The translations under genes were made by a program, and so were the position numbers. DNA of 8,102 bases. It comes from Bacillota bacterium. Its GTDB lineage: Bacteria > Bacillota > Clostridia > Acetivibrionales > DSM-2933. The stretch lies in the NCBI GenBank assembly GCA_030705945.1, contig JAUZPS010000191.1, forward strand, positions 1 through 8,102. The letters run 5' to 3'. The notes beneath the pieces were generated by a model. It saw only the letters and a list, made by a program, of their open reading frames with translations, ran no database searches and had not been told where the DNA came from. This document shows, one piece after another, positions 1 through 6,329 of the stretch. The first letter of the stretch is position 1. Each line of letters starts with the position of its first letter.

Positions 1-61
1 TAATATTCTTGCAGCCATATTCTCTCAAACATAAGCGCATTAAATTTATACTCAAATATAT

Positions 62-194
62 ATAAGTTGCGAAAAAGATTTTACATTAAAAATGCAGTTA
101 ATACGTCTGCAGTTTACTATCAAAGCTGAACTTTTCGCAACTTATGAATCAAGGTATATATTTTGCAATATAAAAAATGGATGCAAAATATATA
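62..194 (+). repeat. Two-hairpin repeat, copy 1
   Basis: Stem 1 is ATAAGTTGCGAAAA (62-75) pairing with TTTTCGCAACTTAT (132-145), 14 bp without mismatch. It encloses an inner hairpin whose arms are 89-97 and 107-115, with one mismatch. Stem 2 is TATATATTTTGCA (155-167) pairing with TGCAAAATATATA (182-194), 13 bp. The sequence is nearly identical to copy 3 at 7963-8102 over about 120 bases, with only a few substitutions. The stem 2 loop is shorter than in copies 2 and 3 by about 13 bases. It lies upstream of the small membrane-protein gene. It could be a small non-autonomous mobile element or a structured RNA. Confidence 0.85.
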
Positions 195-326
195 GATAAT
201 CGAAGAAAACAGGAGAAAAGATAAGAAATAGCAAATAGATTAAACCAGACAAAAATTATATGAGTTAGATATATTAAACGCGATTAAGGTAAGGGTTTTA
301 AAATGTAAAATTCTGTGATATTATTA

Positions 327-357
327 TTGCATAACGTAGAGCGTAACGCTATATATT
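327..357 (+). promoter_or_regulatory. Possible promoter with dyad operator
   Basis: A weak -35-like TTGCAT (327-332) is followed, 17 bases later, by TATATA (350-355), or by TATATT at 352-357 with a 19-base spacer. Between them lies an inverted repeat, AGCGT (340-344) A ACGCT (346-350), which extends with one mismatch to 8-bp arms (337-344 and 346-353). The -35 match is poor, so the promoter is tentative. The dyad position, across the spacer and touching the -10, is what a repressor site would look like. No cognate regulator can be named. Confidence 0.3.
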
Positions 358-399
358 ATATAGTAAATGTATACAAAATGTAAAAAGGGGATGAGGATA

Positions 400-678
400 A
401 TGGCATTTGGAGTTTTGGTTATAATTTTTTTCGCTTTCATAATTGTTTTTTCAATCTTCCAGATGGAAAACCGTGAAAGACAAATCACAGAAAAAATACA
501 ATCCATAGGCGGAACAGTGATAAGCATAGAAAGAAGAAATTTCTTCTCGGGAATAGGTCCATTTTTAGTTGTCGGCAGGGGGAGAGTGGTTTATAGGATT
601 GAATACAGATTAGACGACAGGGCAATTGAAGGTTGGGTGAGGTTTGGAGGTCTGTTCGGGCCTGATTGGAGACTGTAA
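400..678 (+). CDS. Small membrane-anchored protein, unknown function
   Basis: The product is 92 residues if the ATG at 400 is used. I prefer this start because AAAGGGG (384-390) sits 9 bases upstream as a Shine-Dalgarno site, whereas the in-frame ATGs at 367 and 391 have no usable one. Residues 3-21 form one strongly hydrophobic membrane segment (FGVLVIIFFAFIIVFSIF), followed by a charged stretch (ENRERQITEKIQ). The soluble part of about 65 residues is rich in beta-prone residues and ends in a Gly/Trp-rich tail, GWVRFGGLFGPDWRL. The alternation of hydrophobic residues suggests a small beta fold, probably outside the membrane on one face. There is no catalytic motif, lipobox or Cys. It appears monocistronic: the next gene starts about 410 bases on, beyond a strong hairpin. 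I do not recognise a family. The coherent membrane segment, Shine-Dalgarno site and codon use make it a likely real gene. Confidence 0.75.
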   Translation: MAFGVLVIIFFAFIIVFSIFQMENRERQITEKIQSIGGTVISIERRNFFSGIGPFLVVGRGRVVYRIEYRLDDRAIEGWVRFGGLFGPDWRL

Positions 679-753
679 TATATACATTTAGTCTTCATAA
701 AATCTTCATATTTATAAAATAAAATAATAAATAGTTTAATTTATAATGTTAAG

Positions 754-822
754 TATATAAAAAGCACTATTAATCTTACATTTGACGGAGCAAAATGTAA
801 AAGATTAATTGCTTTTTATATA
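754..822. terminator. Long hairpin, possible bidirectional terminator
   Basis: The outer arms TATATAAAAAGC (754-765) and GCTTTTTATATA (811-822) pair perfectly over 12 bp. Inside, TTAATCTT pairs with AAGATTAA, and ACATTT (778-783) with AAATGT (793-798), with small bulges and a loop of about 9 bases. The descending arm carries TTTTT on either strand, so it could terminate the upstream small gene. The stem is AT-rich and the T run is inside the pairing, so efficiency is doubtful. Its minus-strand start, CTATATAAAAAGC, resembles the ends of the two-hairpin repeats, so it may be a relative of that family rather than a dedicated terminator. Confidence 0.5.
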
Positions 823-844
823 GATTAAAAATAGTAAAATATAC

Positions 845-972
845 TATATGTTTCGTGATAACATTTTTAAAATCACTAAACATATACAACGATTTATAAA
901 TCGTGAAAAATTCTATATTATCTTTACAAATGAACTTCATTTGCTTATGTAAAATCTTTTTCACGATTTATA
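845..972 (-). repeat. Two-hairpin repeat, diverged copy 4 (minus strand)
   Basis: Read on the minus strand, this has the same order of parts as copies 1 and 3. Stem 1 is TATAAATCGTGAAAAA pairing with its complement (957-972 with 895-910), 16 bp perfect. Inside is a hairpin with arms 927-933 and 937-943. Stem 2 pairs 872-886 with 845-859, 15 positions with one mismatch. The segment GAAAAAGATTTTACAT after the first stem strand is shared exactly with copies 1 and 3, which establishes homology. The stem cores differ from the other copies by paired, compensatory changes. It fills much of the gap before copA. An open frame of about 60 codons across it on the minus strand is just palindrome translation. 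Confidence 0.8.
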
Positions 973-1072
973 CTATAGCAGTAAGAATAGAAAATTTGAT
1001 CATGGAAATAAGATTATTGAGTTTATATAGCTAAAATAGGGTAAATTCTATATATCTAACTATAAAGTAAAC

Positions 1073-1077
1073 GAGGA
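1073..1077 (+). promoter_or_regulatory. Ribosome binding site deciding the copA start
   Basis: GAGGA lies 10 bases before the TTG at 1088 but only 1 base before the in-frame GTG at 1079. The spacing rules out efficient use of the GTG and favours TTG. No other Shine-Dalgarno-like sequence is seen nearby. Confidence 0.55.
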
Positions 1078-1087
1078 AGTGAAGTTA

Positions 1088-3592
1088 TTGGATAGAAAAG
1101 AGACGGTTAAAATTTCGGGTATGTCATGCTCCGCCTGCGCTGCTAGAATTGAGAAAGGCTTAAATAAGCTTGAGGGAGTAAAACAGGCAAGCGTTAATTT
1201 TGCTGTTGAAAATGCTGTTGTGGAGTTTGACGATACTGCTTTTGACAGCGCAAAAATCAATGAAACAATAAGAAAGCTTGGATTTGATGTAATTGAAGAT
1301 AAAAAAGCCGGGAGTAATGCGGACTGTAGTAAAATAGAGCTCAGTATAAAAGGAATGACTTGCGCGGCATGTTCTGCCAGAATAGAAAAAAAACTCAGCA
1401 AAACGGATGGAGTTTTAAAAGCCTCGGTTAATCTTGCCACTGAAAAAGGAAGTTTTGATTATGATCGGAGTAAGATAAAAGCGTCTGATATTATTAAGAC
1501 TGTTGAATCTTTGGGCTATGAGGCGCAGAGGGTGGAAGAAGCTGACAAGAATGCTCAAAATGAGTATAAAGACAGGGAGATTAGAAAACTTAAGATATCG
1601 CTTATTATATCTGCTGTTTTAAGTTCTCCTCTGATACTCGGAATGCTATTGAGCCTAATAAATATTAATGTCCCGCTGCTTCACAACGAGTATTTTCAGA
1701 TTGCCATAGCGACGCCTGTCCAGTTTATAATAGGTTCAAGGTTTTATAAACACGCTTTCTACGCGCTTAAGTCAAAAAGCGCAAATATGGATGTTCTTGT
1801 GGCAATGGGAACATCGTCAGCTTACTTTTACAGTTTATATAACGCTTTTTTCCAGCAGCTAAAACATGGAATGATGATGAAGGATCTTTACTTTGAAGCC
1901 GCTGTTGTAATCATAACGCTGATTTTATTTGGCAAGTATCTAGAAGCAGTTGCTAAAGGAAAAACGTCAGAGGCTATAAAAAAGCTTATGGGCCTCCAGC
2001 CAAAGACTGCGAGAGTTGTAAGAAACGGCCAAGAGGTCGATATACCTGTTGAAGAGGTTGAAAAAGGCGACATAGTAATTGTAAGGCCGGGTGAAAAAAT
2101 ACCTGTTGACGGAAGGATAATTGAGGGCAGCTCAGCTGTTGATGAAGCCATGCTCACGGGAGAGAGTCTGCCTGTTGAAAAGAAGCCCGGGGATGAAGTT
2201 ATTGGCGCAACTATAAATAAGTTCGGAAATTTCAGCTTTGAAGCGACTAAAGTCGGTAAAGATACCGCGCTTGCGCAAATTGTAAAAATGGTTGAGGAAG
2301 CTCAGGGGTCAAAAGCTCCAATACAAAAAATTGCTGACAGGGTATCAGGAATATTTGTTCCTTCTGTTATTGGGATTGCATTAATTACTTTTGTTTTGTG
2401 GTATCTGGTAAAAGGCAATATAACGCCTGCAATAGTAAACGCTGTCTCAGTTCTCGTTATTGCTTGTCCATGCGCGCTGGGACTTGCGACTCCTACCGCA
2501 ATTATGGTAGGAACAGGAAAGGGAGCTGAAAACGGCATACTCATTAAGGGCGGTGAACATTTGGAACGGGCTCACAGGATAAACGCCGTTGTGTTTGACA
2601 AAACGGGGACAATCACAAAGGGAAAGCCGGAAGTTACTGACATTGTTACTTTAGGAAGTATGGATGAAAAGGAAGTATTGAGGAAGGCTTCCATGTCAGA
2701 AAAGTATTCTGAACATCCCCTAGGGAGCGCAATTTTTGAAAAAGGCAAAAGCGAATTTGGAGAAATACCTGGCGCCGATAGGTTTGAAGCTGTTCCGGGA
2801 CACGGAATTAAGGCGGAAATCGAGGGAAGTATAATATATATAGGAACCAGAAAACTAATGACTGAAAAGAAAGTAGATATCGAAGGTCTTGAAAAAACAC
2901 TGTCTGATTTTGAGGATCAGGGAAAAACAGCAATGCTTATGGCAATTGACAATAAAATGGAAGCAATTATTGCTGTGGCCGATACTGTTAAAGAGCATTC
3001 GAGGGAAGCTATCAGTACCTTGAAAGAAATGGGTATTGAAGTTTATATGATTACGGGCGATAATAAAAGGACAGCAAAAGCAATTGCGGCTCAAGTTGGA
3101 ATTACTGAAGTATTGGCGGAAGTTTTACCTGAAAATAAAGCTCAGCAAATAGAAAACCTGAAAAATTCCGGTAAATTAGTAGCAATGGTTGGAGATGGAA
3201 TTAATGACGCGCCCGCTTTAGCTGTGGCAGATATTGGAATGGCGATAGGAACAGGTACGGATGTTGCCATGGAAGCTGCTGATATTACTCTTATGAAGGG
3301 TGATTTGAGATCGATACCTACAGCTATTTTGCTTTCACGAAAGACAATGAGAAAGATTAAACAAAACTTGTTCTGGGCATTTATTTATAACATAATAGGA
3401 ATTCCATTTGCCGCATTTGGTCTACTTAGTCCTATTATAGCAGGAGGTTCAATGGCGTTTAGTTCTGTGTCCGTTGTAACCAATTCGTTGAGCTTAAAAG
3501 GCTATGATCCTTCCAGACCAAATGGGCGATTTAATAATCTCGAGGAATGGAAAACACAAGAGTGGAATACAGGAAAAAATAAGGAGGAATAA
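1088..3592 (+). CDS. copA: Copper-exporting P1B-type ATPase CopA
   Basis: An integral-membrane pump that couples ATP hydrolysis to Cu(I) export. The protein is 834 residues from the TTG start (837 from a GTG at 1079). Two N-terminal HMA domains carry GMSCSAC (Cys14, Cys17) and GMTCAAC (Cys92, Cys95). Eight membrane segments are expected: four between about residues 168 and 288, two at about 420-472, and two at about 760-803. The actuator motif TGES is at 357-360. The transport motif CPC is at 460-462 in segment 6. DKTGT at 504-508 holds the phosphorylated Asp504. HP is at 543-544, and the hinge GDGIND at 702-707. Tyr767-Asn768 and the Met789/Ser793 pair complete the Cu(I) signature of group 1B-1. 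After the last segment there is a polar tail of about 30 residues, longer than usual for CopA. copZ follows after 2 bases, so the two are cotranscribed. No CsoR or CopY gene is nearby. A 7-bp inverted repeat (1024-1030 and 1048-1054) lies upstream but is not a recognised copper operator. Confidence 0.97.
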   Translation: MDRKETVKISGMSCSACAARIEKGLNKLEGVKQASVNFAVENAVVEFDDTAFDSAKINETIRKLGFDVIEDKKAGSNADCSKIELSIKGMTCAACSARIEKKLSKTDGVLKASVNLATEKGSFDYDRSKIKASDIIKTVESLGYEAQRVEEADKNAQNEYKDREIRKLKISLIISAVLSSPLILGMLLSLININVPLLHNEYFQIAIATPVQFIIGSRFYKHAFYALKSKSANMDVLVAMGTSSAYFYSLYNAFFQQLKHGMMMKDLYFEAAVVIITLILFGKYLEAVAKGKTSEAIKKLMGLQPKTARVVRNGQEVDIPVEEVEKGDIVIVRPGEKIPVDGRIIEGSSAVDEAMLTGESLPVEKKPGDEVIGATINKFGNFSFEATKVGKDTALAQIVKMVEEAQGSKAPIQKIADRVSGIFVPSVIGIALITFVLWYLVKGNITPAIVNAVSVLVIACPCALGLATPTAIMVGTGKGAENGILIKGGEHLERAHRINAVVFDKTGTITKGKPEVTDIVTLGSMDEKEVLRKASMSEKYSEHPLGSAIFEKGKSEFGEIPGADRFEAVPGHGIKAEIEGSIIYIGTRKLMTEKKVDIEGLEKTLSDFEDQGKTAMLMAIDNKMEAIIAVADTVKEHSREAISTLKEMGIEVYMITGDNKRTAKAIAAQVGITEVLAEVLPENKAQQIENLKNSGKLVAMVGDGINDAPALAVADIGMAIGTGTDVAMEAADITLMKGDLRSIPTAILLSRKTMRKIKQNLFWAFIYNIIGIPFAAFGLLSPIIAGGSMAFSSVSVVTNSLSLKGYDPSRPNGRFNNLEEWKTQEWNTGKNKEE

Positions 3593-3594
3593 AA

Positions 3595-3810
3595 ATGGCA
3601 AAGAAACTTGAAACATTAAACGTTGAAGGAATGTCATGCAGTCACTGTGAAAACAGCGTCAAGAAGTCTGTAGGAGCGCTAGACGGCGTAAGCAGTGTTG
3701 CTGTAGATTTAGCAGGTAAAAAGGTGTCGGTTGAATTTGACCCAGAAAAAGTAAGCATGGAAAAAATAAAAGAAACAATAGACGACCAAGGCTTTGTGGT
3801 AAAACAATGA
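3595..3810 (+). CDS. copZ: Copper chaperone CopZ
   Basis: A cytosolic 71-residue single-domain HMA protein that binds Cu(I) and hands it to the N-terminal domains or membrane entry site of CopA. The whole length is one ferredoxin-like fold of the expected size. The metal loop is GMSCSHC with Cys15 and Cys18; the His between them is typical of Gram-positive CopZ and differs from the Ala in the CopA domains. A strong Shine-Dalgarno site, AAGGAGG (3581-3587), overlaps the end of copA, and the ATG is 2 bases after the copA stop. This arrangement implies one transcript and probably coupled translation. The stop is followed immediately by a structured element. Confidence 0.95.
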   Translation: MAKKLETLNVEGMSCSHCENSVKKSVGALDGVSSVAVDLAGKKVSVEFDPEKVSMEKIKETIDDQGFVVKQ

Positions 3811-3882
3811 TAGAGACTTACTCCAAGTATCCCACGGATGCTCGTGGTCTAGCGAACATGAAAGCGAAATTTACTGTCTCTA
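3811..3882 (+). ncRNA. Structured element A (first of a tandem pair)
   Basis: This begins on the base after the copZ stop. Outer arms TAGAGAC (3811-3817) and GTCTCTA (3876-3882) pair perfectly. An inner hairpin CCACG (3832-3836) / CGTGG (3843-3847) has a six-base loop. After the inner hairpin comes GCGAACATGAAAGCGAA (3852-3868), which matches element B at 14 of 17 positions. There is no T run after the outer stem, so A alone is not a rho-independent terminator on this strand. I do not recognise it as a known RNA family. It could be a repeat, a 3' UTR stabiliser, or a leader RNA of the following operon. Confidence 0.5.
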
Positions 3883-3891
3883 GTAATGATT

Positions 3892-3973
3892 GAAAAATTA
3901 CTTCCGATTCTGAGCGGGTATTCACGAGTTAAGTGAACACGTAAGCGAAGATTTTATCGGAAGTTATTTTTTC
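3892..3973 (+). terminator. Structured element B ending as a terminator
   Basis: The arms ATTACTTCCGAT (3897-3908) and ATCGGAAGTTAT (3956-3967) pair over a core of 9 bp and then, past one T-T mismatch, continue through A/T pairs. The right arm runs into TTTTTT (3967-3972), as in a rho-independent terminator. The loop is unusually large at 47 bases. It holds an inner hairpin TTCAC (3921-3925) / GTGAA (3933-3937) and the motif GTGAACACGTAAGCGAA (3933-3949) shared with element A. It most likely ends the copA-copZ transcript, though its conserved loop suggests more than termination. Confidence 0.65.
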
Positions 3974-3985
3974 AACATTACTTAT

Positions 3986-4084
3986 ATAAGTTACGACAAA
4001 ACTGAACTTTTCGCAACTTATGAGTTAAGGTATATATTTTGCAATATAAAAAGTTTATGTAAAATGTTTATTGCAAAATATATA
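3986..4084 (+). repeat. Two-hairpin repeat, copy 2, internally deleted
   Basis: Stem 1 is reduced: ATAAGTT (3986-3992) pairs with AACTTAT (4015-4021), followed by a few more pairs broken by mismatches. The roughly 48 bases holding the inner hairpin in copy 1 are missing. Stem 2 is intact and the best in the window: TATATATTTTGCAATA (4031-4046) pairs with TATTGCAAAATATATA (4069-4084), 16 bp perfect. The copy ends 6 bases before the Shine-Dalgarno site of the response-regulator gene, so either it lies in that gene's 5' leader or the promoter lies within it. Confidence 0.82.
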
Positions 4085-4101
4085 GAGTCCGGAGGTGAAA
4101 A

Positions 4102-4803
4102 ATGTCTGGAAATCAAAAGAGAATACTTGTAGTGGACGATGAGGCAAAGCTTGTGGAAGTAGTGAAGTCCTATCTTGAGCACGAGGGTTATGAGGTTTTA
4201 GAAGCGTATAACGGCAAAGACGCGCTGGAATTAGTTGAAAAAAGCTCGCCTCATTTGATTATATTAGATCTGATGCTCCCCGATATCAAGGGTGAGGAAG
4301 TCTGCCGGATTTTAAGGGAGAAGTCAAGGATTCCTGTGATTATGCTTACCGCAAAGGTTGATGAAGAGGATATACTAAAAGGGCTTGACATCGGCGGGGA
4401 CGATTATGTAACAAAGCCCTTCAGCCCAAAGCAACTGGTGGCAAGGGTTAAGGCGGTGCTTCGCAGAACGTATGACGAGCAGGAGAATTTGTCAAACATT
4501 CTTAGCTTTAACAATGAAGATCTGGTTATAGATAATTTGAGCTATAATGTCAAAAAATCTGGAAGAAATGTGGGGTTGACGCCTAATGAGTTTAAGATAC
4601 TCAGCGCGCTTGTAAGTTACCCCAAAAAGACATTTACAAGGGATGAGCTTATAACTCTTGCATTAGGAGATGATTTTGAGGGTTTTGACAGAACCATAGA
4701 TACCCATATAAAGAATTTAAGACAGAAGATTGAAACTGATCCGAAGTCTCCCCAATACGTTATAACGGTCCATGGAGTGGGATATAGATTTGGTGGTGAA
4801 TAA
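4102..4803 (+). CDS. OmpR/PhoB-family response regulator
   Basis: A cytosolic DNA-binding regulator of 233 residues, the usual length. The receiver domain spans about residues 6-120, with acidic pocket Asp12/Asp13, phospho-acceptor Asp56 (in IILDLMLPD), Thr83 and Lys105 (in TKPF). The C-terminal winged helix spans about 135-231 and ends in the family-typical ITVHGVGYRF. GGAGGTG (4091-4097) is a strong Shine-Dalgarno site 4 bases before the ATG. The kinase gene starts 2 bases after its stop, so the pair is an operon. Its target genes cannot be read from the sequence. The adjacent copper genes make metal or envelope stress plausible, but BaeR- or PhoP-like roles are equally possible, so no symbol is given. 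Confidence 0.95.
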   Translation: MSGNQKRILVVDDEAKLVEVVKSYLEHEGYEVLEAYNGKDALELVEKSSPHLIILDLMLPDIKGEEVCRILREKSRIPVIMLTAKVDEEDILKGLDIGGDDYVTKPFSPKQLVARVKAVLRRTYDEQENLSNILSFNNEDLVIDNLSYNVKKSGRNVGLTPNEFKILSALVSYPKKTFTRDELITLALGDDFEGFDRTIDTHIKNLRQKIETDPKSPQYVITVHGVGYRFGGE

Positions 4804-4805
4804 AT

Positions 4806-6227
4806 ATGATATTAGGTCTTAGGACCAAGCTGTCCCTTTCATATATTCTTGTTGTTCTTACAAGTATTTTCCTGATCAGCGTACTCACTAACATTTTTCT
4901 TGATAACCAGTTCAGGGAATATGTGAAAAAGAACCAGGAGCAGAAGAATAGAGAGGTAGTGTCTGCAATCAGTCAACAAATGAGCATTGATGGAGCATGG
5001 AACATGGGAGTTATAGAAAACATAGGCGTCAACGCTCTTGAAAATGGATTAATCATAAAGGTCAGGAATTCTTCAGGCAAAGTTATATGGGATGCATCCG
5101 TACACAATAACGGTATGTGCCAGCGTATAATTGAACATATGTCCCACAATTTAAACAGCAGATATCCTTATATGAAGGGTTCGTATATTGAGAGACCTTA
5201 TGACATCAAACGTGATGGTAATTCCATTGGGGCCGTTGTAATAGGATCATACGGTCCTTTTAATTTAAGTGATAATGATCTGACTTTTATCAACGCGTTA
5301 AATAAAATATTCATTGGGGTTGGCATATTTTCATTATTTTTTGCGCTGATTATAGGAAGTCAGATGGCAAGAATTTTGATATCGCCAATTTCAAGGGTTA
5401 TTGACGCTGCAAAATCAATTTCAAGGGGCTACTTTACTGACAGGATACACGAAAAATCAAGCACAAGTGAGATATGTCAGTTAACTGAGACTATTAACGG
5501 TCTTGCTGACAATCTTGAAAAGCAGGAACTATTAAGAAAAAGAATGACAGCTGATGTCGCTCATGAATTCAGGACCCCTCTCGCAACGCTGCAAAGCCAT
5601 ATGGAAGCTATGATCGACGGTATATGGAAGCCTGATACGGAAAGGATAAAGTCTTGCCACGAGGAAATAGTAAGGATAAGTAAAATGGTTGGAGATCTTG
5701 AGAAGCTTGCGAAGGTTGAAGGCGAGAATCTTATTTTAAATAGATCCAATTTTAATGTGTCAGAGTTATGCGAAAGCATAGCGAGAAATTTTGAAAGTGA
5801 ATATAAGGCTAAGGGATTAGAAATAAAATTAGATCTTGAAGAGCAATACATTGAAGCTGACAGGGATAAAATCTGCCAGGTTATAATCAATCTTTTATCA
5901 AACGCTCTTAAGTATACACAAACCGGAGGTCTGGTACAGATCGGTATTAGAGGCGATGAAGCTATTGCTAAGATTACTATCCGGGATAACGGTCTGGGAA
6001 TTCCTGAGGAAGATCTTCCGTATATATTCGAGCGTTTTTACAGAGCTGATAAATCGAGGAACAGATTGAGCGGAGGATCAGGTATAGGACTTACGATAGC
6101 AAAAGCCATCGTTGAAGCGCATAAAGGAAAAATAGAGGTAAATAGCAAGGTTTCAGAGGGCACAGAGTTTATTGTCACAATTCCGAAGATCTTCATAAAA
6201 GGTTTGCTAGAAACATCTTCCCGTTAG
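4806..6227 (+). CDS. Membrane sensor histidine kinase
   Basis: A 473-residue HisKA/HATPase_c kinase that would phosphorylate the regulator encoded just upstream. Segment 1 is about residues 10-32, the extracellular sensor about 33-163, segment 2 about 165-187, and the HAMP linker about 188-240. The H box is VAHEFRTPL with His253. The N box has Asn366, the G1 box is DNGLGIP (394-400), the F box FERF (408-411), and the G2 box GGSGIGL (423-429). All catalytic elements are present. The sensor region holds a cluster of possible metal ligands: His100, Met104, Cys105, His111, Met112, His114 and Met123. Its gene starts 2 bases after the regulator's stop, with a GGTGGTG Shine-Dalgarno-like site (4792-4798) inside the regulator gene, which suggests translational coupling. 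A terminator follows the stop within 3 bases. The signal sensed is unknown. Confidence 0.95.
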   Translation: MILGLRTKLSLSYILVVLTSIFLISVLTNIFLDNQFREYVKKNQEQKNREVVSAISQQMSIDGAWNMGVIENIGVNALENGLIIKVRNSSGKVIWDASVHNNGMCQRIIEHMSHNLNSRYPYMKGSYIERPYDIKRDGNSIGAVVIGSYGPFNLSDNDLTFINALNKIFIGVGIFSLFFALIIGSQMARILISPISRVIDAAKSISRGYFTDRIHEKSSTSEICQLTETINGLADNLEKQELLRKRMTADVAHEFRTPLATLQSHMEAMIDGIWKPDTERIKSCHEEIVRISKMVGDLEKLAKVEGENLILNRSNFNVSELCESIARNFESEYKAKGLEIKLDLEEQYIEADRDKICQVIINLLSNALKYTQTGGLVQIGIRGDEAIAKITIRDNGLGIPEEDLPYIFERFYRADKSRNRLSGGSGIGLTIAKAIVEAHKGKIEVNSKVSEGTEFIVTIPKIFIKGLLETSSR

Positions 6228-6229
6228 AC

Positions 6230-6253
6230 AGGTCATAAAAATGACCTTTTTTT
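6230..6253 (+). terminator. Rho-independent terminator of the two-component operon
   Basis: AGGTCAT (6230-6236), loop AAAA, ATGACCT (6241-6247), then a run of T to 6253. It begins 2 bases after the kinase stop codon, so it ends the regulator-kinase transcript. Confidence 0.92.
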
Positions 6254-6254
6254 C

Positions 6255-6281
6255 TTGCAAATTAGCTAAAAAAGTTATAAT
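6255..6281 (+). promoter_or_regulatory. Candidate metA promoter
   Basis: A perfect -10 TATAAT (6276-6281) is preceded by TTGCAA (6255-6260), 4 of 6 to the -35 consensus, with a short 15-base spacer. It directly follows the kinase terminator and would give a leader of roughly 110 bases before metA. The short spacer keeps confidence moderate. Confidence 0.45.
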
Positions 6282-6329
6282 ATAAATATATTATTCATAT
6301 AAATTAACTTGGAATTTTGTTGCCAATAA

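Larger units (their letters stand above)
1..399. other. Gene-free leader region
   Basis: I see no credible coding sequence here. The stretch contains repeat copy 1 (62-194), then AT-rich DNA to about 320, then a possible promoter and dyad (327-357) ahead of the small membrane-protein gene. On the minus strand an ATG near position 40 opens a frame that runs off the left edge after about a dozen codons. It lacks a Shine-Dalgarno sequence, so I do not call it a gene. Confidence 0.6.

Noticed and set aside
1..42. Possible minus-strand gene start running off the left edge
   Set aside because: An ATG opens about a dozen codons to the edge, but there is no Shine-Dalgarno site and too little sequence to judge.
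776..964. Open frame of 62 codons on the - strand
   Set aside because: It lies wholly in the palindromic region of copy 4 and the neighbouring hairpin; composition and lack of a ribosome site argue against a gene.
973..1072. CsoR or CopY operator before copA
   Set aside because: No G-tract dyad or TACANNTGTA-type box is visible; only a 7-bp A/T-rich inverted repeat is present.
1060..1440. Minus-strand open frame of 126 codons
   Set aside because: Shadow of copA; the + strand frame carries the HMA domains and all P-type ATPase motifs.
5561..5890. Minus-strand open frame of 109 codons
   Set aside because: Antisense to the kinase HisKA region, with no start context and no recognisable domain.
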